DNA of 52,461 nucleotides from Chloroflexota bacterium (GTDB lineage Bacteria; Chloroflexota; Dehalococcoidia; SM23-28-2; RBG-16-64-32), in the NCBI GenBank assembly GCA_022574655.1, contig JACZRQ010000005.1, positions 1-52,461 on the forward strand. Reading direction: 5' to 3'. The notes beneath the pieces are model-generated. The model made no database searches. It saw only the letters and a program-made list of their open reading frames with translations, and was not told where the DNA came from. Positions 36,057-45,458 of this stretch are shown here, in pieces (position 1 is the stretch's first letter; the number at the start of each line of letters is the position of its first letter). A program made the translations under genes and the position numbers.

Positions 36057-37511
36057 GTGATGGACGAAACCTCCCCCGCCTGGGATCCCCCTGTGCCCGG
36101 ATCTACCCTGGCTTCAGAAACAGCATCGAACGGATCGGCCGCCGAGTCCGAAGACATATTCTCCGTAATGGGGAACAAGAAGGCCGTGCCGTCTCAGCAG
36201 TCGGACGGCATCGTCCACCTACCACCACCGCCTCAGTCGATCAAGGATACTGGTCTCTCCAGCTCGTTCCTTCTCGAGCTGGCGATGAAGATCGTCCACT
36301 ACATGGACGGACCCACCCCAGACCAGATAGCGCGGGCCCTTGGTCTCACCACCGGCCTCACCCAAGTAATCATCGAACAGCTAAAGGCCGATCGCTTCTG
36401 CGAAGTGATCGGCGGCGGGTCCTATGATCTGCCCGGCCGCTACAAACTGCGCCTCACCGATAAAGGTGAGTCCCGCGCCGAACAGGCCCTGGAACGGTGC
36501 CGCTACGCCGGCGCCGCGCCGGTTCCTGTCGAGCAGTACGAACAGACCATCGCCCCGTTTCTCGCCAAGCGGTTCCGGCCCACGCGTGAGGCGGTTCGAC
36601 GGGCACACGAGGGCCTCACCCTCGATCCGGAAACCGCCGATCTGCTCGAACGTGCTCTTCGCTCCGGAAGGACGTCGATGGTCTACGGCCCTTCCGGTAA
36701 CGGCAAGACCCACCTGCTCACCGAGTTCGTCCGCCTATTGCAGGGCGACATTCTCTGCCCGCGCGCCATCTACGCCTACGGTCAAATCGTGCGTATCTAC
36801 GACCCACTCGTGCACGAAGCCCGCGACGATAACGGCGCCGATCACGCAAACGGAGAAAACGGCGACGCCGCGCTGCGCCACGAAGAGCAAGTCGATCGCC
36901 GGTGGGTGAAGATCAAGCGCCCAGGGCTCATCATGGGTGGTGAGGTCACCGCCGAGTCGCTCGAACTCGGATACGACCCGATCGCCCGCTTCTATCAGGC
37001 TCCCAAGCATCTCAAGGCACAGGGTGGTGTGCTTGTAATCGACGACTTCGGCCGTCAGAAAGTCGCCCCCGAGGATCTCCTCGACCGTTGGATTATGGCC
37101 CTCGAACGCGGTCGCGATAACCTCCTTCTGCGTACAGGCGAGAACATTGACGTGCCCTTTTCGATGACCATTCTGCTATCGACTAACATCGACCCGACCG
37201 AACTCGCCGACGACGCTCATCTCAGGCGCATCTACTACAAGGTCTTTATTCCTCCGGTCAGCCCCGATCACTTCAAGCAGATCGTTCGCGGCATACTGGA
37301 GGAGGCGGGCATCACCTCGCCCGAGGAACACCTCGACGAGGCCGCCGCCTATCTCAGCGAGGCCACCGGCAGCAAGCTCAGTGGCTCCCTGCCACGTGAC
37401 CTCGTCTCGATCATCGTCGACAACGCCGAACACGATCGCAAAGAGCCAGAATTTAACGTCGCATCTGTAAAACTCGCCTACGAGCAGTTCACCGGCACAG
37501 CCGGCCGCTAA
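36057..37511 (+). CDS. AAA-type ATPase with N-terminal winged-helix-like region
   Basis: 484 aa; Walker A VYGPSGNGKTHLL, Walker B GGVLVIDDFG, sensor-like TILLSTNIDP; N-terminal FLLELAMKIVHYMDGPTPDQIARALGLTTGLTQVIIEQLK. Confidence 0.85.
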   Translation: MMDETSPAWDPPVPGSTLASETASNGSAAESEDIFSVMGNKKAVPSQQSDGIVHLPPPPQSIKDTGLSSSFLLELAMKIVHYMDGPTPDQIARALGLTTGLTQVIIEQLKADRFCEVIGGGSYDLPGRYKLRLTDKGESRAEQALERCRYAGAAPVPVEQYEQTIAPFLAKRFRPTREAVRRAHEGLTLDPETADLLERALRSGRTSMVYGPSGNGKTHLLTEFVRLLQGDILCPRAIYAYGQIVRIYDPLVHEARDDNGADHANGENGDAALRHEEQVDRRWVKIKRPGLIMGGEVTAESLELGYDPIARFYQAPKHLKAQGGVLVIDDFGRQKVAPEDLLDRWIMALERGRDNLLLRTGENIDVPFSMTILLSTNIDPTELADDAHLRRIYYKVFIPPVSPDHFKQIVRGILEEAGITSPEEHLDEAAAYLSEATGSKLSGSLPRDLVSIIVDNAEHDRKEPEFNVASVKLAYEQFTGTAGR

Positions 37512-37595
37512 CTCAACTAGACGCCGGCGCTATCCTCATCTTCCGAACGCGTGGTCATTCACGCTCGGGTTCGCGAACGACCTTGGGAAGGATGT

Positions 37596-38252
37596 CTATC
37601 GCTCGAGGCTCAGACCGAGCTTCTCGGCCACGTAAAGATGAATGCTGCCGAATCCACCGATCTCACGGTCCGTGTGCTCGAACCCTAACTCGAGGAACAG
37701 CGAGTCAACGTCACGAATGATGGCCCCGAGCTGGTTCTTCCAGAGGTTCGTCATGAACGTGCCCGTTCGGTTGCCGTCACTCGGGTAATCCACGTCGATC
37801 ATGACCAACCGCCCGCCGGCCTTCAGCACCCGGCGCATCTCGGACATGGCGGCCTTGCCGTCCGGATAGCCGGAAAACGCCATCGTGTTTACCACGGTGT
37901 CGAACGTCTCTCGCTGATACGGAATCGCCTCCACGCTCGCCCGCTGCAACTCCGCGCGCAGCCCCGCCTCCCGCACGTTCCTCTGCGCCGTTCGCACCAT
38001 CCGCGCGTTGTAGTCGATGCCGCATACCTCGAACTTCTGCGCGTACCTCGTGAGCAAGTATCCCGTGCCGAACGAAACATCGAGCACCCGCGGCCCTCGG
38101 ATCTCCGGCACCGCCTTGCCGATCCAGCTCTTCCACAGCGGCAGCGTCTTCACGATCACGTCGTAGGCGCGAGCCGCCCGCGTCCACACGCGGTCGTACT
38201 TCTCCGTGAACGCCCGCTTGTCCTCCGGCTCCGTCGAGTAGCGCCTCGTCAC
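37596..38252 (-). CDS. Class I SAM-dependent methyltransferase
   Basis: 218 aa; RVLDVSFGTGYLLTRYAQKFEVCGIDYNARMVRTAQRN...FDTVVNTMAFSGYPD...RRVLKAGGRLVMIDVDYP. Confidence 0.93.
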   Translation of the reverse strand: MTRRYSTEPEDKRAFTEKYDRVWTRAARAYDVIVKTLPLWKSWIGKAVPEIRGPRVLDVSFGTGYLLTRYAQKFEVCGIDYNARMVRTAQRNVREAGLRAELQRASVEAIPYQRETFDTVVNTMAFSGYPDGKAAMSEMRRVLKAGGRLVMIDVDYPSDGNRTGTFMTNLWKNQLGAIIRDVDSLFLELGFEHTDREIGGFGSIHLYVAEKLGLSLER

Positions 38253-38280
38253 CCTACCGTTATATCACGCGACGGTGAAC

Positions 38281-39108
38281 TTAGTCCGTCGCGTCCCGCT
38301 CGTACAACTCCCTGAGCCGCCGCGTCAGCGGACCCGGCCTACCGTCACCGAGCTTCGCGCCGTCCACCGATACCAGCGGCATCACCCCGGCGATCGCGTT
38401 CGTCAGGAACGCCTCTTCTGCTCCGCCCAGGTCGCTTGGAGTAACGGTCGTCTCCTCGACCGCGATCCCGGCTTCGGACGCCAGCTCGAGCACCGCCCCC
38501 CGTGTCACTCCCGGCAGCGCACCGTCCTCCACCATCGGCGTCCGTACGTGCCCGTCTCGAACGACGAAGACGTTGAACGCGCTCCCGTCCGCGACCAGCC
38601 CACGGCCGTTCAGCAGGATCGCTTCGTCCGCGCCAGCGGAGCGGGCCGCTTCCCGCGCCAGCACGTTATCCATGAAGTTCAGCGTCTTCGTCCGCGCCAG
38701 CGGCGACGTCTCGTTGCGCCTGACCGACGCGACCACCGCCGACGCTCCCCGCTCGTACATCGGTGGCGGATAGTCTGTTGCCGGCTTCGCCTGGATCAAC
38801 AGCGAAGGCGCGCCACCCTCTGCTCCCGCCGTCAGCGTCAGCCGCACTCGCGCGTCGTCCAGCTCGCAACGGCGCGCTAGCTCCCGCACGATCGCCGGAA
38901 GCTCGGCAAGCGCCGCCGGTGGCGCGATGGACAGCGTCTCCGCCCCCGCCCTCAGCCGTCGCAGGTGCTCGTCGAGTCTGTAGACCGATCCCTGCCGCGC
39001 TCGAAACGTCTCGAACACACCGCGGCCGAAGAGCACACCGGCGTCCAGCGCCGGCAGCGTCGCCTCGCCCGCCGGTACGTACTCGCCGTTCACGTACACG
39101 CATCTCAC
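38281..39108 (-). CDS. pabC: Aminotransferase class IV (aminodeoxychorismate lyase-like)
   Basis: 275 aa; VNGEYVPAGEATLPALDAGVLFGRGVFETFRARQGSVYRLDEHLRRL; ADGSAFNVFVVRDG; downstream of and ATGA-overlapping the pabB-like gene. Confidence 0.88.
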   Translation of the reverse strand: MRCVYVNGEYVPAGEATLPALDAGVLFGRGVFETFRARQGSVYRLDEHLRRLRAGAETLSIAPPAALAELPAIVRELARRCELDDARVRLTLTAGAEGGAPSLLIQAKPATDYPPPMYERGASAVVASVRRNETSPLARTKTLNFMDNVLAREAARSAGADEAILLNGRGLVADGSAFNVFVVRDGHVRTPMVEDGALPGVTRGAVLELASEAGIAVEETTVTPSDLGGAEEAFLTNAIAGVMPLVSVDGAKLGDGRPGPLTRRLRELYERDATD

Positions 39109-40370
39109 CGCAGCCCTTCCCCGACCAGCGCTCGTGCCATCGCCGATCCCTTATGCAGCGTTTCCTGGTACTCGCGCGTCGGGTCAGAGTCGGCAACGAT
39201 GCCGCTGCCCACGTGGAACGACGCGAGACCGTCCCTCACTACCATTGTCCGGATCGCGATGTTCAGGTCGGTGCTGCCGTCGAACCCGATGTAACCGATC
39301 GCGCCCGTGTACACCCCTCGCGCGACCGGCTCCAGTTCGTCGATGATCTCCATCGCGCGGATCTTCGGCGCGCCAGTGATCGACCCGCCCGGGAACGTCG
39401 CTTTCAGCAGGTCGACGATGTCGCTCCCCGGCTGCAGCCGCGCCCGCACCGTCGACGTCAAATGGTGTACGTTGGCGAACGTCTCTAGCTCGAACATGCC
39501 GGGTACGTTCACGCTCCCGATCTCCGCCACCCTACCCAGGTCGTTGCGTTCCAGGTCCACGATCATCAGGTTCTCCGCCCGGTCCTTCTCACTCGCCGCC
39601 AGCTCCTCAGCCATCGCGCGGTCGGACTCGGCGTCTCGACCTCGTGGGCGCGTCCCCTTGATCGGGCGCGTCTCGATCCCGCGATCCGTCGGATCGTAGC
39701 GCAGGAAGCGCTCCGGCGACGACGAAAGCACCGCGAACTCCGGGAAGCGCAGAAACGCCGCAAACGGCGAAGGCGACAGCGTCCGCAGCGCCAGATACAG
39801 GTCGAACGGATCGCCCTCATACGGCGCTTGAAACCGCTGCGACAGGTTCACCTGATAGATGTCCCCCGCGCGAATGTAACCCAGCGCCCGTCTCACCGCT
39901 TCCTCGTACGAGCCCTTCGCGAAGTTCGAGCACAGCCCCGCCGTAGTCACAGACGGCGGCAGCGGGCCTGTCGTGGCGGGCGCTAACTGGTGCGGCTCGA
40001 CCGTGTTTAGCCTGTCATAAAATGCCAGAACGCAGTCCGGCAACCCCAAGTCGTCAAGAACCGTGTCCGGAAGCCGCTCGATATGCTGTTTCAGCCCGTA
40101 CCCCAGGTATCCGACCGCCGCGCCCTCTCGGCCCTCGTGCTCGGCCAGCAGCGACCTCAGCACCTCGAACGGGTCGCCCTCCAGCCGCTCGCTCTTCCCG
40201 AACGGTCGCTCCACCTCGATTCGCCTGCCCCAAGATCGCAGAATCACCGAAGGATTCTCGCCCCAGAACGACCGCTGACCCATGCGGCCGTCGACCACGG
40301 CGCTATCCAGCCAGAATCCATACGGACGCGAACAGATCGAGCGCAGCGCGGAGATATCGGGGGCGGTCAC
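39105..40370 (-). CDS. pabB: Anthranilate/para-aminobenzoate synthase component I
   Basis: ORF 39105..40454, likely GTG start at 40370; AGDIYQVNLSQRFQAPYEGDPFDLYLALR, LSSSPERFLR, TRPIKGTRPRGRD, AENLMIVDLERNDLGRVAEIGSVNVPGMFELETFANVHHLTSTV, FPGGSITGAPKIRAMEIIDELEP. Confidence 0.93.
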   Translation of the reverse strand: MTAPDISALRSICSRPYGFWLDSAVVDGRMGQRSFWGENPSVILRSWGRRIEVERPFGKSERLEGDPFEVLRSLLAEHEGREGAAVGYLGYGLKQHIERLPDTVLDDLGLPDCVLAFYDRLNTVEPHQLAPATTGPLPPSVTTAGLCSNFAKGSYEEAVRRALGYIRAGDIYQVNLSQRFQAPYEGDPFDLYLALRTLSPSPFAAFLRFPEFAVLSSSPERFLRYDPTDRGIETRPIKGTRPRGRDAESDRAMAEELAASEKDRAENLMIVDLERNDLGRVAEIGSVNVPGMFELETFANVHHLTSTVRARLQPGSDIVDLLKATFPGGSITGAPKIRAMEIIDELEPVARGVYTGAIGYIGFDGSTDLNIAIRTMVVRDGLASFHVGSGIVADSDPTREYQETLHKGSAMARALVGEGLR

Positions 40371-40462
40371 AGCCCAAAGTTTCCGGCAGCACAGAGGCCG
40401 CGTCAAGCAACCCCGATCCAGTATCATTCGCTCGTACCCATGACGCCTGACCACCCATCCCC

Positions 40463-40496
40463 CCGCTCATCCTGAGCTTGTCGAAGGAATGAGCGG
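40463..40496. repeat. Dispersed palindromic repeat, canonical form
   Basis: CCGCTCATCCTGAGCTTGTCGAAGGAATGAGCGG. Confidence 0.75.
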
Positions 40497-40530
40497 AGCA
40501 CCAACGTCTAGGGTGTAGGATCATCGCCAA

Positions 40531-40929
40531 ATGACGCTTGAACACACCAACGTAACCGCCATCCGTGACCTCTTCACCGCCCTCCGTGAACGCGACGCCA
40601 CCACCATCGCCCGCCTCCTCCCCGAAGACGCCGCATGGCGTTTCCCCGGCCGTCGCGGCAAGCTCGCCGGCGAACACCGCGGCCGCGAAGCCATACTCCG
40701 CTTCCTCGCCTCCGTCATGACCCTCACCGACGGCACGTTCGAACTCAAACTCGAAGACGTCGTCGGCGGCGACGATCACGTCATCGTCCTCTTCACCGGC
40801 CACGCTCAACGCCACGGCAAGACACTCGAAAACCCCACCTGCCTCCGCATCGAAATGCGCAACGGCCTACCCTCCGAGTTCCGCGAGTTCGTCTGGGACC
40901 TCGACCACGTAGACGACTTCTGGGCCTAG
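40531..40929 (+). CDS. Nuclear transport factor 2 (SnoaL-like) family protein
   Basis: 132 aa; AIRDLFTALRERDATTIARLLPEDAAWRFPGR...GREAILRFLASVM...CLRIEMRNGLPSEFREFVWDLDHVDDFW. Confidence 0.88.
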   Translation: MTLEHTNVTAIRDLFTALRERDATTIARLLPEDAAWRFPGRRGKLAGEHRGREAILRFLASVMTLTDGTFELKLEDVVGGDDHVIVLFTGHAQRHGKTLENPTCLRIEMRNGLPSEFREFVWDLDHVDDFWA

Positions 40930-40945
40930 CTGATCGCACGTAGCC

Positions 40946-40963
40946 GCGGACCTTCAGGTCCGC
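40946..40963. repeat. GCGGACC-TTCA-GGTCCGC hairpin repeat, copy 1
   Basis: Perfect stem; identical 18-mer at 41109-41126. Confidence 0.6.
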
Positions 40964-40995
40964 CCTCGCGGTTGCGAGCTTGAATCAACCATCGC

Positions 40996-41069
40996 CCCGC
41001 TCATCCTGCCTGCCCGCCTTTGGAGGGAGCTTGTCGCAGGAAGGCATGCCCGCCGCAGGAGGGAGCGGA
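40996..41069. repeat. Dispersed palindromic repeat, nested/expanded variant
   Basis: ccccgctcatcctgcctgcccgcctttggagggagcttgtcgcagg...gggagcgga. Confidence 0.65.
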
Positions 41070-41108
41070 CCGCCTGCGCCGCTAAGTGCACAAGGTGCTG
41101 ATAGCCGC

Positions 41109-41126
41109 GCGGACCTTCAGGTCCGC
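41109..41126. repeat. GCGGACC-TTCA-GGTCCGC hairpin repeat, copy 2
   Basis: Identical to 40946-40963. Confidence 0.6.
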
Positions 41127-41161
41127 CCCGATGCCTGACCTAAGCGGAGTGCAGAAGCCTA

Positions 41162-41572
41162 CTAGCTAGCTAGATCAATCCTGACGGCCTCTGGCTTGCC
41201 GGTAACGACTCTTATCCTGTAGGATCCTGCAACGTTTTGCAGCGTCTCGAAGTGAAATCCCTCCCTTGCTCCCGCAGGCCCAGACATGTGTATCCCGCTT
41301 CGCTGGGGCGTCACGTCAAACGACTTAATCGATTCGGCGTGCGCGCTTACTTCTAGCTGCGGAAGAACATAACGGGTATCGACCGTCAATATCACTTCGT
41401 AAATGTGGCCCTCGTTAGTCTTCTCATGCGTTTCGTCGGAGAGTTCAATCCTCGGCGGGCTCTCACTTTGGATGTTCACTATCCCCGCAGTGATACCTCC
41501 CTGTTGCTCGAAGCTCCTGACGTCGATTCGCGGTTGCTCGGCGGGGTTCTCTTCATTCGGCATTCTTGTCAT
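41162..41572 (-). CDS. Uncharacterised protein with N-terminal EQQGGITAGIVNI motif
   Basis: 136 aa; motif near N-terminus shared with C-terminus of the adjacent gene. Confidence 0.65.
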   Translation of the reverse strand: MTRMPNEENPAEQPRIDVRSFEQQGGITAGIVNIQSESPPRIELSDETHEKTNEGHIYEVILTVDTRYVLPQLEVSAHAESIKSFDVTPQRSGIHMSGPAGAREGFHFETLQNVAGSYRIRVVTGKPEAVRIDLAS

Positions 41573-41855
41573 CCTTCTCGTTGCCTATATTCACCTGATA
41601 TGCCGTTACCCCGCCGCGCTGGTTTCGGGACGTTACGCTCATATTCGGTGAGGATGGGGTGACCGGTTGTCTCTCATCCCCTCGCCAAATGAGCGCCCAT
41701 GCGAGGGTTAGTACCCCAACGAGAAACAGTAATCCGCCAAGCGAAAGTAGCACCAAGAGTACCCACTCAGGTGGGTCTTCCCAGATCATCGGGAGCACCA
41801 TCGCTATTATCGCGATGCCCGCACCGATAAACGTTGATGCGAATCCGAGCCGCAT
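41553..41855 (-). CDS. Uncharacterised two-TM protein with C-terminal NQRGGVTAYQVNIGN motif
   Basis: 100 aa; two hydrophobic helices (FIGAGIAIIAMVLPMIW, WVLLVLLSLGGLLFLVGVLTLAWALIW); 20-bp overlap with the downstream gene. Confidence 0.65.
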   Translation of the reverse strand: MRLGFASTFIGAGIAIIAMVLPMIWEDPPEWVLLVLLSLGGLLFLVGVLTLAWALIWRGDERQPVTPSSPNMSVTSRNQRGGVTAYQVNIGNEKDDKNAE

Positions 41856-41966
41856 GGCCTTAGCCTACCACCCCTTCCGTGTCTTGCCTGAGACCCATCG
41901 GGTGGGAGGGTGGGACATTATCTCTTAATCTCCGAGGGGTCAGGCTCCGGCCTGACCGAATCACCC

Positions 41967-42626
41967 TTAAATCGCCCGCCGCAGCGTCCTGATCCCGGGC
42001 GTCCCGTACACCGACTCGAACCCCGCATCCCGCTTCTCCGCGATCGCCTCGAACCCGCACTTCTCGTACGCCCGCTGCGCCGCGTCGTTGCCGATGAACA
42101 CGCTGATGTCCGCCGTCGACGCCCCTTTCCCACGACCGCGCTCCAGCATCTCCCCCACCAGCCGATCGACCAACCCCCGGCGCCGGAACTCCGGCAGCGT
42201 CGCCACGTTCTCGACGATCCACGTCCCCGCCACGTGCTCCGGAATCACGTTCATCACCGACATCGCCCGCGCGAACCCCTCCGCCGCCTGCTCCTCGCTC
42301 CGCCCGGTCCTCGCGTTCGCCTCGATGCCCGCCGTCTGGATCGCCGCGCCGCCAAGCTCCTCCTGGAAGTAGCCGCAAAGCGCCGCCGCCGGTGTCCCGT
42401 TTACCTCCGCGACGATGAACGGCGAGTAATGCGCCCAGTGCAACTGCTCCGTCGTCGCCAGCGCCTCCAGGTAATGCAGCTTACCTGCCTCGTCCTCCTC
42501 CTCCAGCATGAAGTCCCAGAACCCCTTCTCCAGATGCGACCGGAACGCCGTCAGCGTCACCCACGCCACAAACGGCGCATGCTCCGCCCTCGCCTCGACG
42601 ATCCGTACCTCAGCCTCGACAGTCAT
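41967..42626 (-). CDS. GNAT family N-acetyltransferase
   Basis: 219 aa; WIVENVATLPEFRRRGLVDRLVGEMLERGRGKGASTADISVFIGNDAAQRAYEKCGFE. Confidence 0.92.
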   Translation of the reverse strand: MTVEAEVRIVEARAEHAPFVAWVTLTAFRSHLEKGFWDFMLEEEDEAGKLHYLEALATTEQLHWAHYSPFIVAEVNGTPAAALCGYFQEELGGAAIQTAGIEANARTGRSEEQAAEGFARAMSVMNVIPEHVAGTWIVENVATLPEFRRRGLVDRLVGEMLERGRGKGASTADISVFIGNDAAQRAYEKCGFEAIAEKRDAGFESVYGTPGIRTLRRAI

Positions 42627-42676
42627 GCTCTCCTTCGCCCGCCTCCCGGTGCACTATGGCCTGGCAATCCTGGTTG

Positions 42677-43864
42677 TCACAGCCCCTTGTAATTAATGAA
42701 CTGACTCAGCACCGTCACCGGCGTGATCAGATCAGCCGAGTCCTCTATCACCTGCTCGATCGGCTTGTACGCCGATGGAGCCTCGTCTAACAACGCCTTG
42801 GCGCTGCGGTCCAGCCACGTCTTGCCCGCCATCTGCTTCTTGAACGCTTCCAAATCCAGCGTCCGGTGCGCCTGTTTCCTGCCCATCACGCGCCCCGCCC
42901 CATGCGGCGACGTGTTGTATGCCTCCTCGTTTCCCAACCCCTTGACGATGTACGTAGCCGCCCCCATGCTGCCGGGGATCACCCCCAGCTTGTCCACGGA
43001 CGCATCAATCGCCCCTTTTCGAGTCAGCCACCCGCCTTCGATCTCTTCAGCGTAGTTGTGGTGGCAATTGATCCGCTCCGAAGCATTCCATTCCCCATCC
43101 ACAACGCGGTCGACTGCCTCGATCAGCCCGTCCATCATCGCCTCGCGCTGGCGAAAGGCGTACGCTTGACACCACAGCATATCCCCCAGATACGGCGGCG
43201 CCTCCGGGTCCGGGAAGTACGAAAACTCCCACGATTCCAGATCGGACGAGAGGCCGTGGTCATCGCAGAACTTCCTGGCCCGCTTCGCGTGATACGTCGC
43301 CAGTATGTTCCCAACGCCGCGAGAGCCTGAGTGCAGCAACAACCACACATCGCCCTCCGTACTCTCGCACACCTCGACAAAGTGATTCCCTGCCCCCAGC
43401 GTGCCGAACTGGTATCGCAACCGCTGCTCCAACCCAGCCACGCCAGCCTTCTTCAGCCCCGGCGGCAAGCCGTAATCGTCGAGAAACGCCTTAGACGCCG
43501 GCAGCGGAACATCGTGCCGCTTCCCCACGCCGGACGGAATCAATTCGCGTATGTTCCCAAGCACCTCACCCTCGCGCCCACGCAGCCGATCGCGGTCCAA
43601 GTCAGTCTTCACCGCGATCATTCCGCAGCCGATATCCACCCCCACCGCATATGGCATCACCCCGCCGCGAGTCTTCAGCGCCGTACCCACCGGCGGGCCG
43701 TAGCCAAAGTGAGCATCGGGCATCAGCGCCAGATAACCATCCACGATAGGCGCGCGGCTGATCGAACACGCCTGTGCCACAGTCTTCTCGTCGATGATCG
43801 AAGCCCACGACCGGACCTCGCCCCCTTCAGTTGCGTAAACCTTCACCACGATCCTTTCCTGCAT
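42677..43864 (-). CDS. rtcB: RtcB family RNA-splicing ligase
   Basis: Start MQERIVVKVYATEGGEVRSWAS at 43864; VGVDIGCGMIAVKTDL, LGAGNHFVEVCE, LLLHSGSRGVGN, INCHHNYAE, TRKGAIDA, MGAATYIVKG, SPHGAGRVMGR. Confidence 0.95.
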   Translation of the reverse strand: MQERIVVKVYATEGGEVRSWASIIDEKTVAQACSISRAPIVDGYLALMPDAHFGYGPPVGTALKTRGGVMPYAVGVDIGCGMIAVKTDLDRDRLRGREGEVLGNIRELIPSGVGKRHDVPLPASKAFLDDYGLPPGLKKAGVAGLEQRLRYQFGTLGAGNHFVEVCESTEGDVWLLLHSGSRGVGNILATYHAKRARKFCDDHGLSSDLESWEFSYFPDPEAPPYLGDMLWCQAYAFRQREAMMDGLIEAVDRVVDGEWNASERINCHHNYAEEIEGGWLTRKGAIDASVDKLGVIPGSMGAATYIVKGLGNEEAYNTSPHGAGRVMGRKQAHRTLDLEAFKKQMAGKTWLDRSAKALLDEAPSAYKPIEQVIEDSADLITPVTVLSQFINYKGL

Positions 43865-44061
43865 GCCGGCGTGAGCGGAACCCGCTCTCCTCATGTTGGG
43901 TCGGAAGCAAGCTCCTCCCGCCTCACGGTGCACCCGCATTATGCCCCCGCCAGAGCAAGCACTCAACCGTTCAAGGCGTCCGTCTCGAACCCCCAAACGT
44001 GTCGCCATGCAACCCATTCGGCCGCGCGACGCCGATGGCGTGCTAGAATCGTGACGCGCTC

Positions 44062-45372
44062 ATGGCTACATACCTAGTCGCCGTTTTGCTCTTCACGCTA
44101 GCGGCGTCTTTCGCTGTGGAGCCTGCGACGCCTGAGCACGAACCCGCATCGGCCGCCGCGAAGGCGCCGCTGGGAGCCGGCGGCACGGTCATCGGCGTCA
44201 TGTTCCAGGACATCGACGAGGACGGTGTCCGCGATCCGGGCGAGCCCGGGATCTCTGGCCACCCGCTGGAACTTGAGATGGGCGGCGTCGTTGTGCAGAC
44301 CGCCACGACCGCCGCTGGCGGGGCGTTTTCGCTGGCCGCTGCGCCCGGCAGCTACACCCTCCGCGCAGACACGAACTTCCACGCCTTCTTCTGCGTCGAC
44401 ACGTTCGGCAGCTTTAACCCAACAGCGCTCGACGACTGCATGACACCCGAGGTCCCCTGGGCGTTCACGACGCCCGAGGAGGTGCCGCTCGCCCTCGCCG
44501 CGGGCGAGACCGAAACCGTCGACTTCGGGATTCGCCGGGCTGACGTCGCCGTTCTCGCTGGGATCGTGGTCCACCAGGGTGGCAAGGCCCCGCCGGGCAC
44601 CGTTATTGAGGCCTTCGTCGGCGAAACGAAATGCGGCGAGACGGCTGTTGAGAGTTACGTCCCAGGCGGCATCCACAACTACGAACTGGCGGTCTTCGGC
44701 GCCGGCGAGATCGACGGCTGCGCCGAGCCCGGTGAGGGGGTCTCGTTCACCGTCAACGGCCTCCAGGCGGACCAGGTGTTAGCCTACGAGCCTACGGGAA
44801 GCGGCATGAGGCCGATGGCGCTGGTCGCGATCACGGACTATGCAATCTACTGGGCTCAGGAGTTGGCTTTGCCGAACGCATTCGACCCGTCCCCCAGTGC
44901 CTATGGAGTGATCGACGGCTTCGTGTGTCAAGGCGCGGATATCCAGGTGATGTACCCGCCCTTCATAGGAGGCCCGTTGGTCGGCTTCGCGGGTATAGCG
45001 GTGGCGTCGGCTGAACTTCTGCCGGGATGTGGATACCCGGGGGCGCTCGTGAGCTTTCGCGTCGGTACCAAGGAGACCGGCACCGTCGCCGTGTGGGAGC
45101 CGGGCATCCACTACATAGACATGGACCTGCCTCAGGCCATCGTCTCCGGCGACGTCGACTGCAGCGAAGAGGTGGAGGCGCTCGATGCCTTGGTCGCGCT
45201 CAAGCGCATCGCCGGCTTAGCGGTCACTGCTCCGTGCTGGATCGCGGCATCCGACGTCGACTGCAACGGAGAGAGGAACGTCATCGACGTGCTGGTCATT
45301 CTCAAGTCCGTCGCGGCGCTGCCGTTCGTCTTGCCGGAAGGCTGCCCCCCGCTGGGCCAGTCCGGGCCATAG
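44062..45372 (+). CDS. Secreted protein with SdrD B-like domain and C-terminal dockerin-like repeats
   Basis: 436 aa; signal peptide, GTVIGVMFQDIDEDGVRDPGEPGISGHPLELEM, C-terminal GDVDCSEEVEALDALVALKRIAGL...ASDVDCNGERNVIDVLVILKSVAALP. Confidence 0.8.
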   Translation: MATYLVAVLLFTLAASFAVEPATPEHEPASAAAKAPLGAGGTVIGVMFQDIDEDGVRDPGEPGISGHPLELEMGGVVVQTATTAAGGAFSLAAAPGSYTLRADTNFHAFFCVDTFGSFNPTALDDCMTPEVPWAFTTPEEVPLALAAGETETVDFGIRRADVAVLAGIVVHQGGKAPPGTVIEAFVGETKCGETAVESYVPGGIHNYELAVFGAGEIDGCAEPGEGVSFTVNGLQADQVLAYEPTGSGMRPMALVAITDYAIYWAQELALPNAFDPSPSAYGVIDGFVCQGADIQVMYPPFIGGPLVGFAGIAVASAELLPGCGYPGALVSFRVGTKETGTVAVWEPGIHYIDMDLPQAIVSGDVDCSEEVEALDALVALKRIAGLAVTAPCWIAASDVDCNGERNVIDVLVILKSVAALPFVLPEGCPPLGQSGP

Positions 45373-45458
45373 CCGCCACTTGTCGTACCCCATCCCCTGT
45401 CCCTTGGTCAGCTCCCCCGGTATATCATGTGACCCAATCAGCGGCCGTCCCCCACGCG

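Noticed and set aside
45027-45458. N-terminal extension of the class V aminotransferase ORF
   Set aside because: Overlaps the dockerin-like gene in another frame, low-complexity Arg-rich translation; domain starts at the ATG at 45459.
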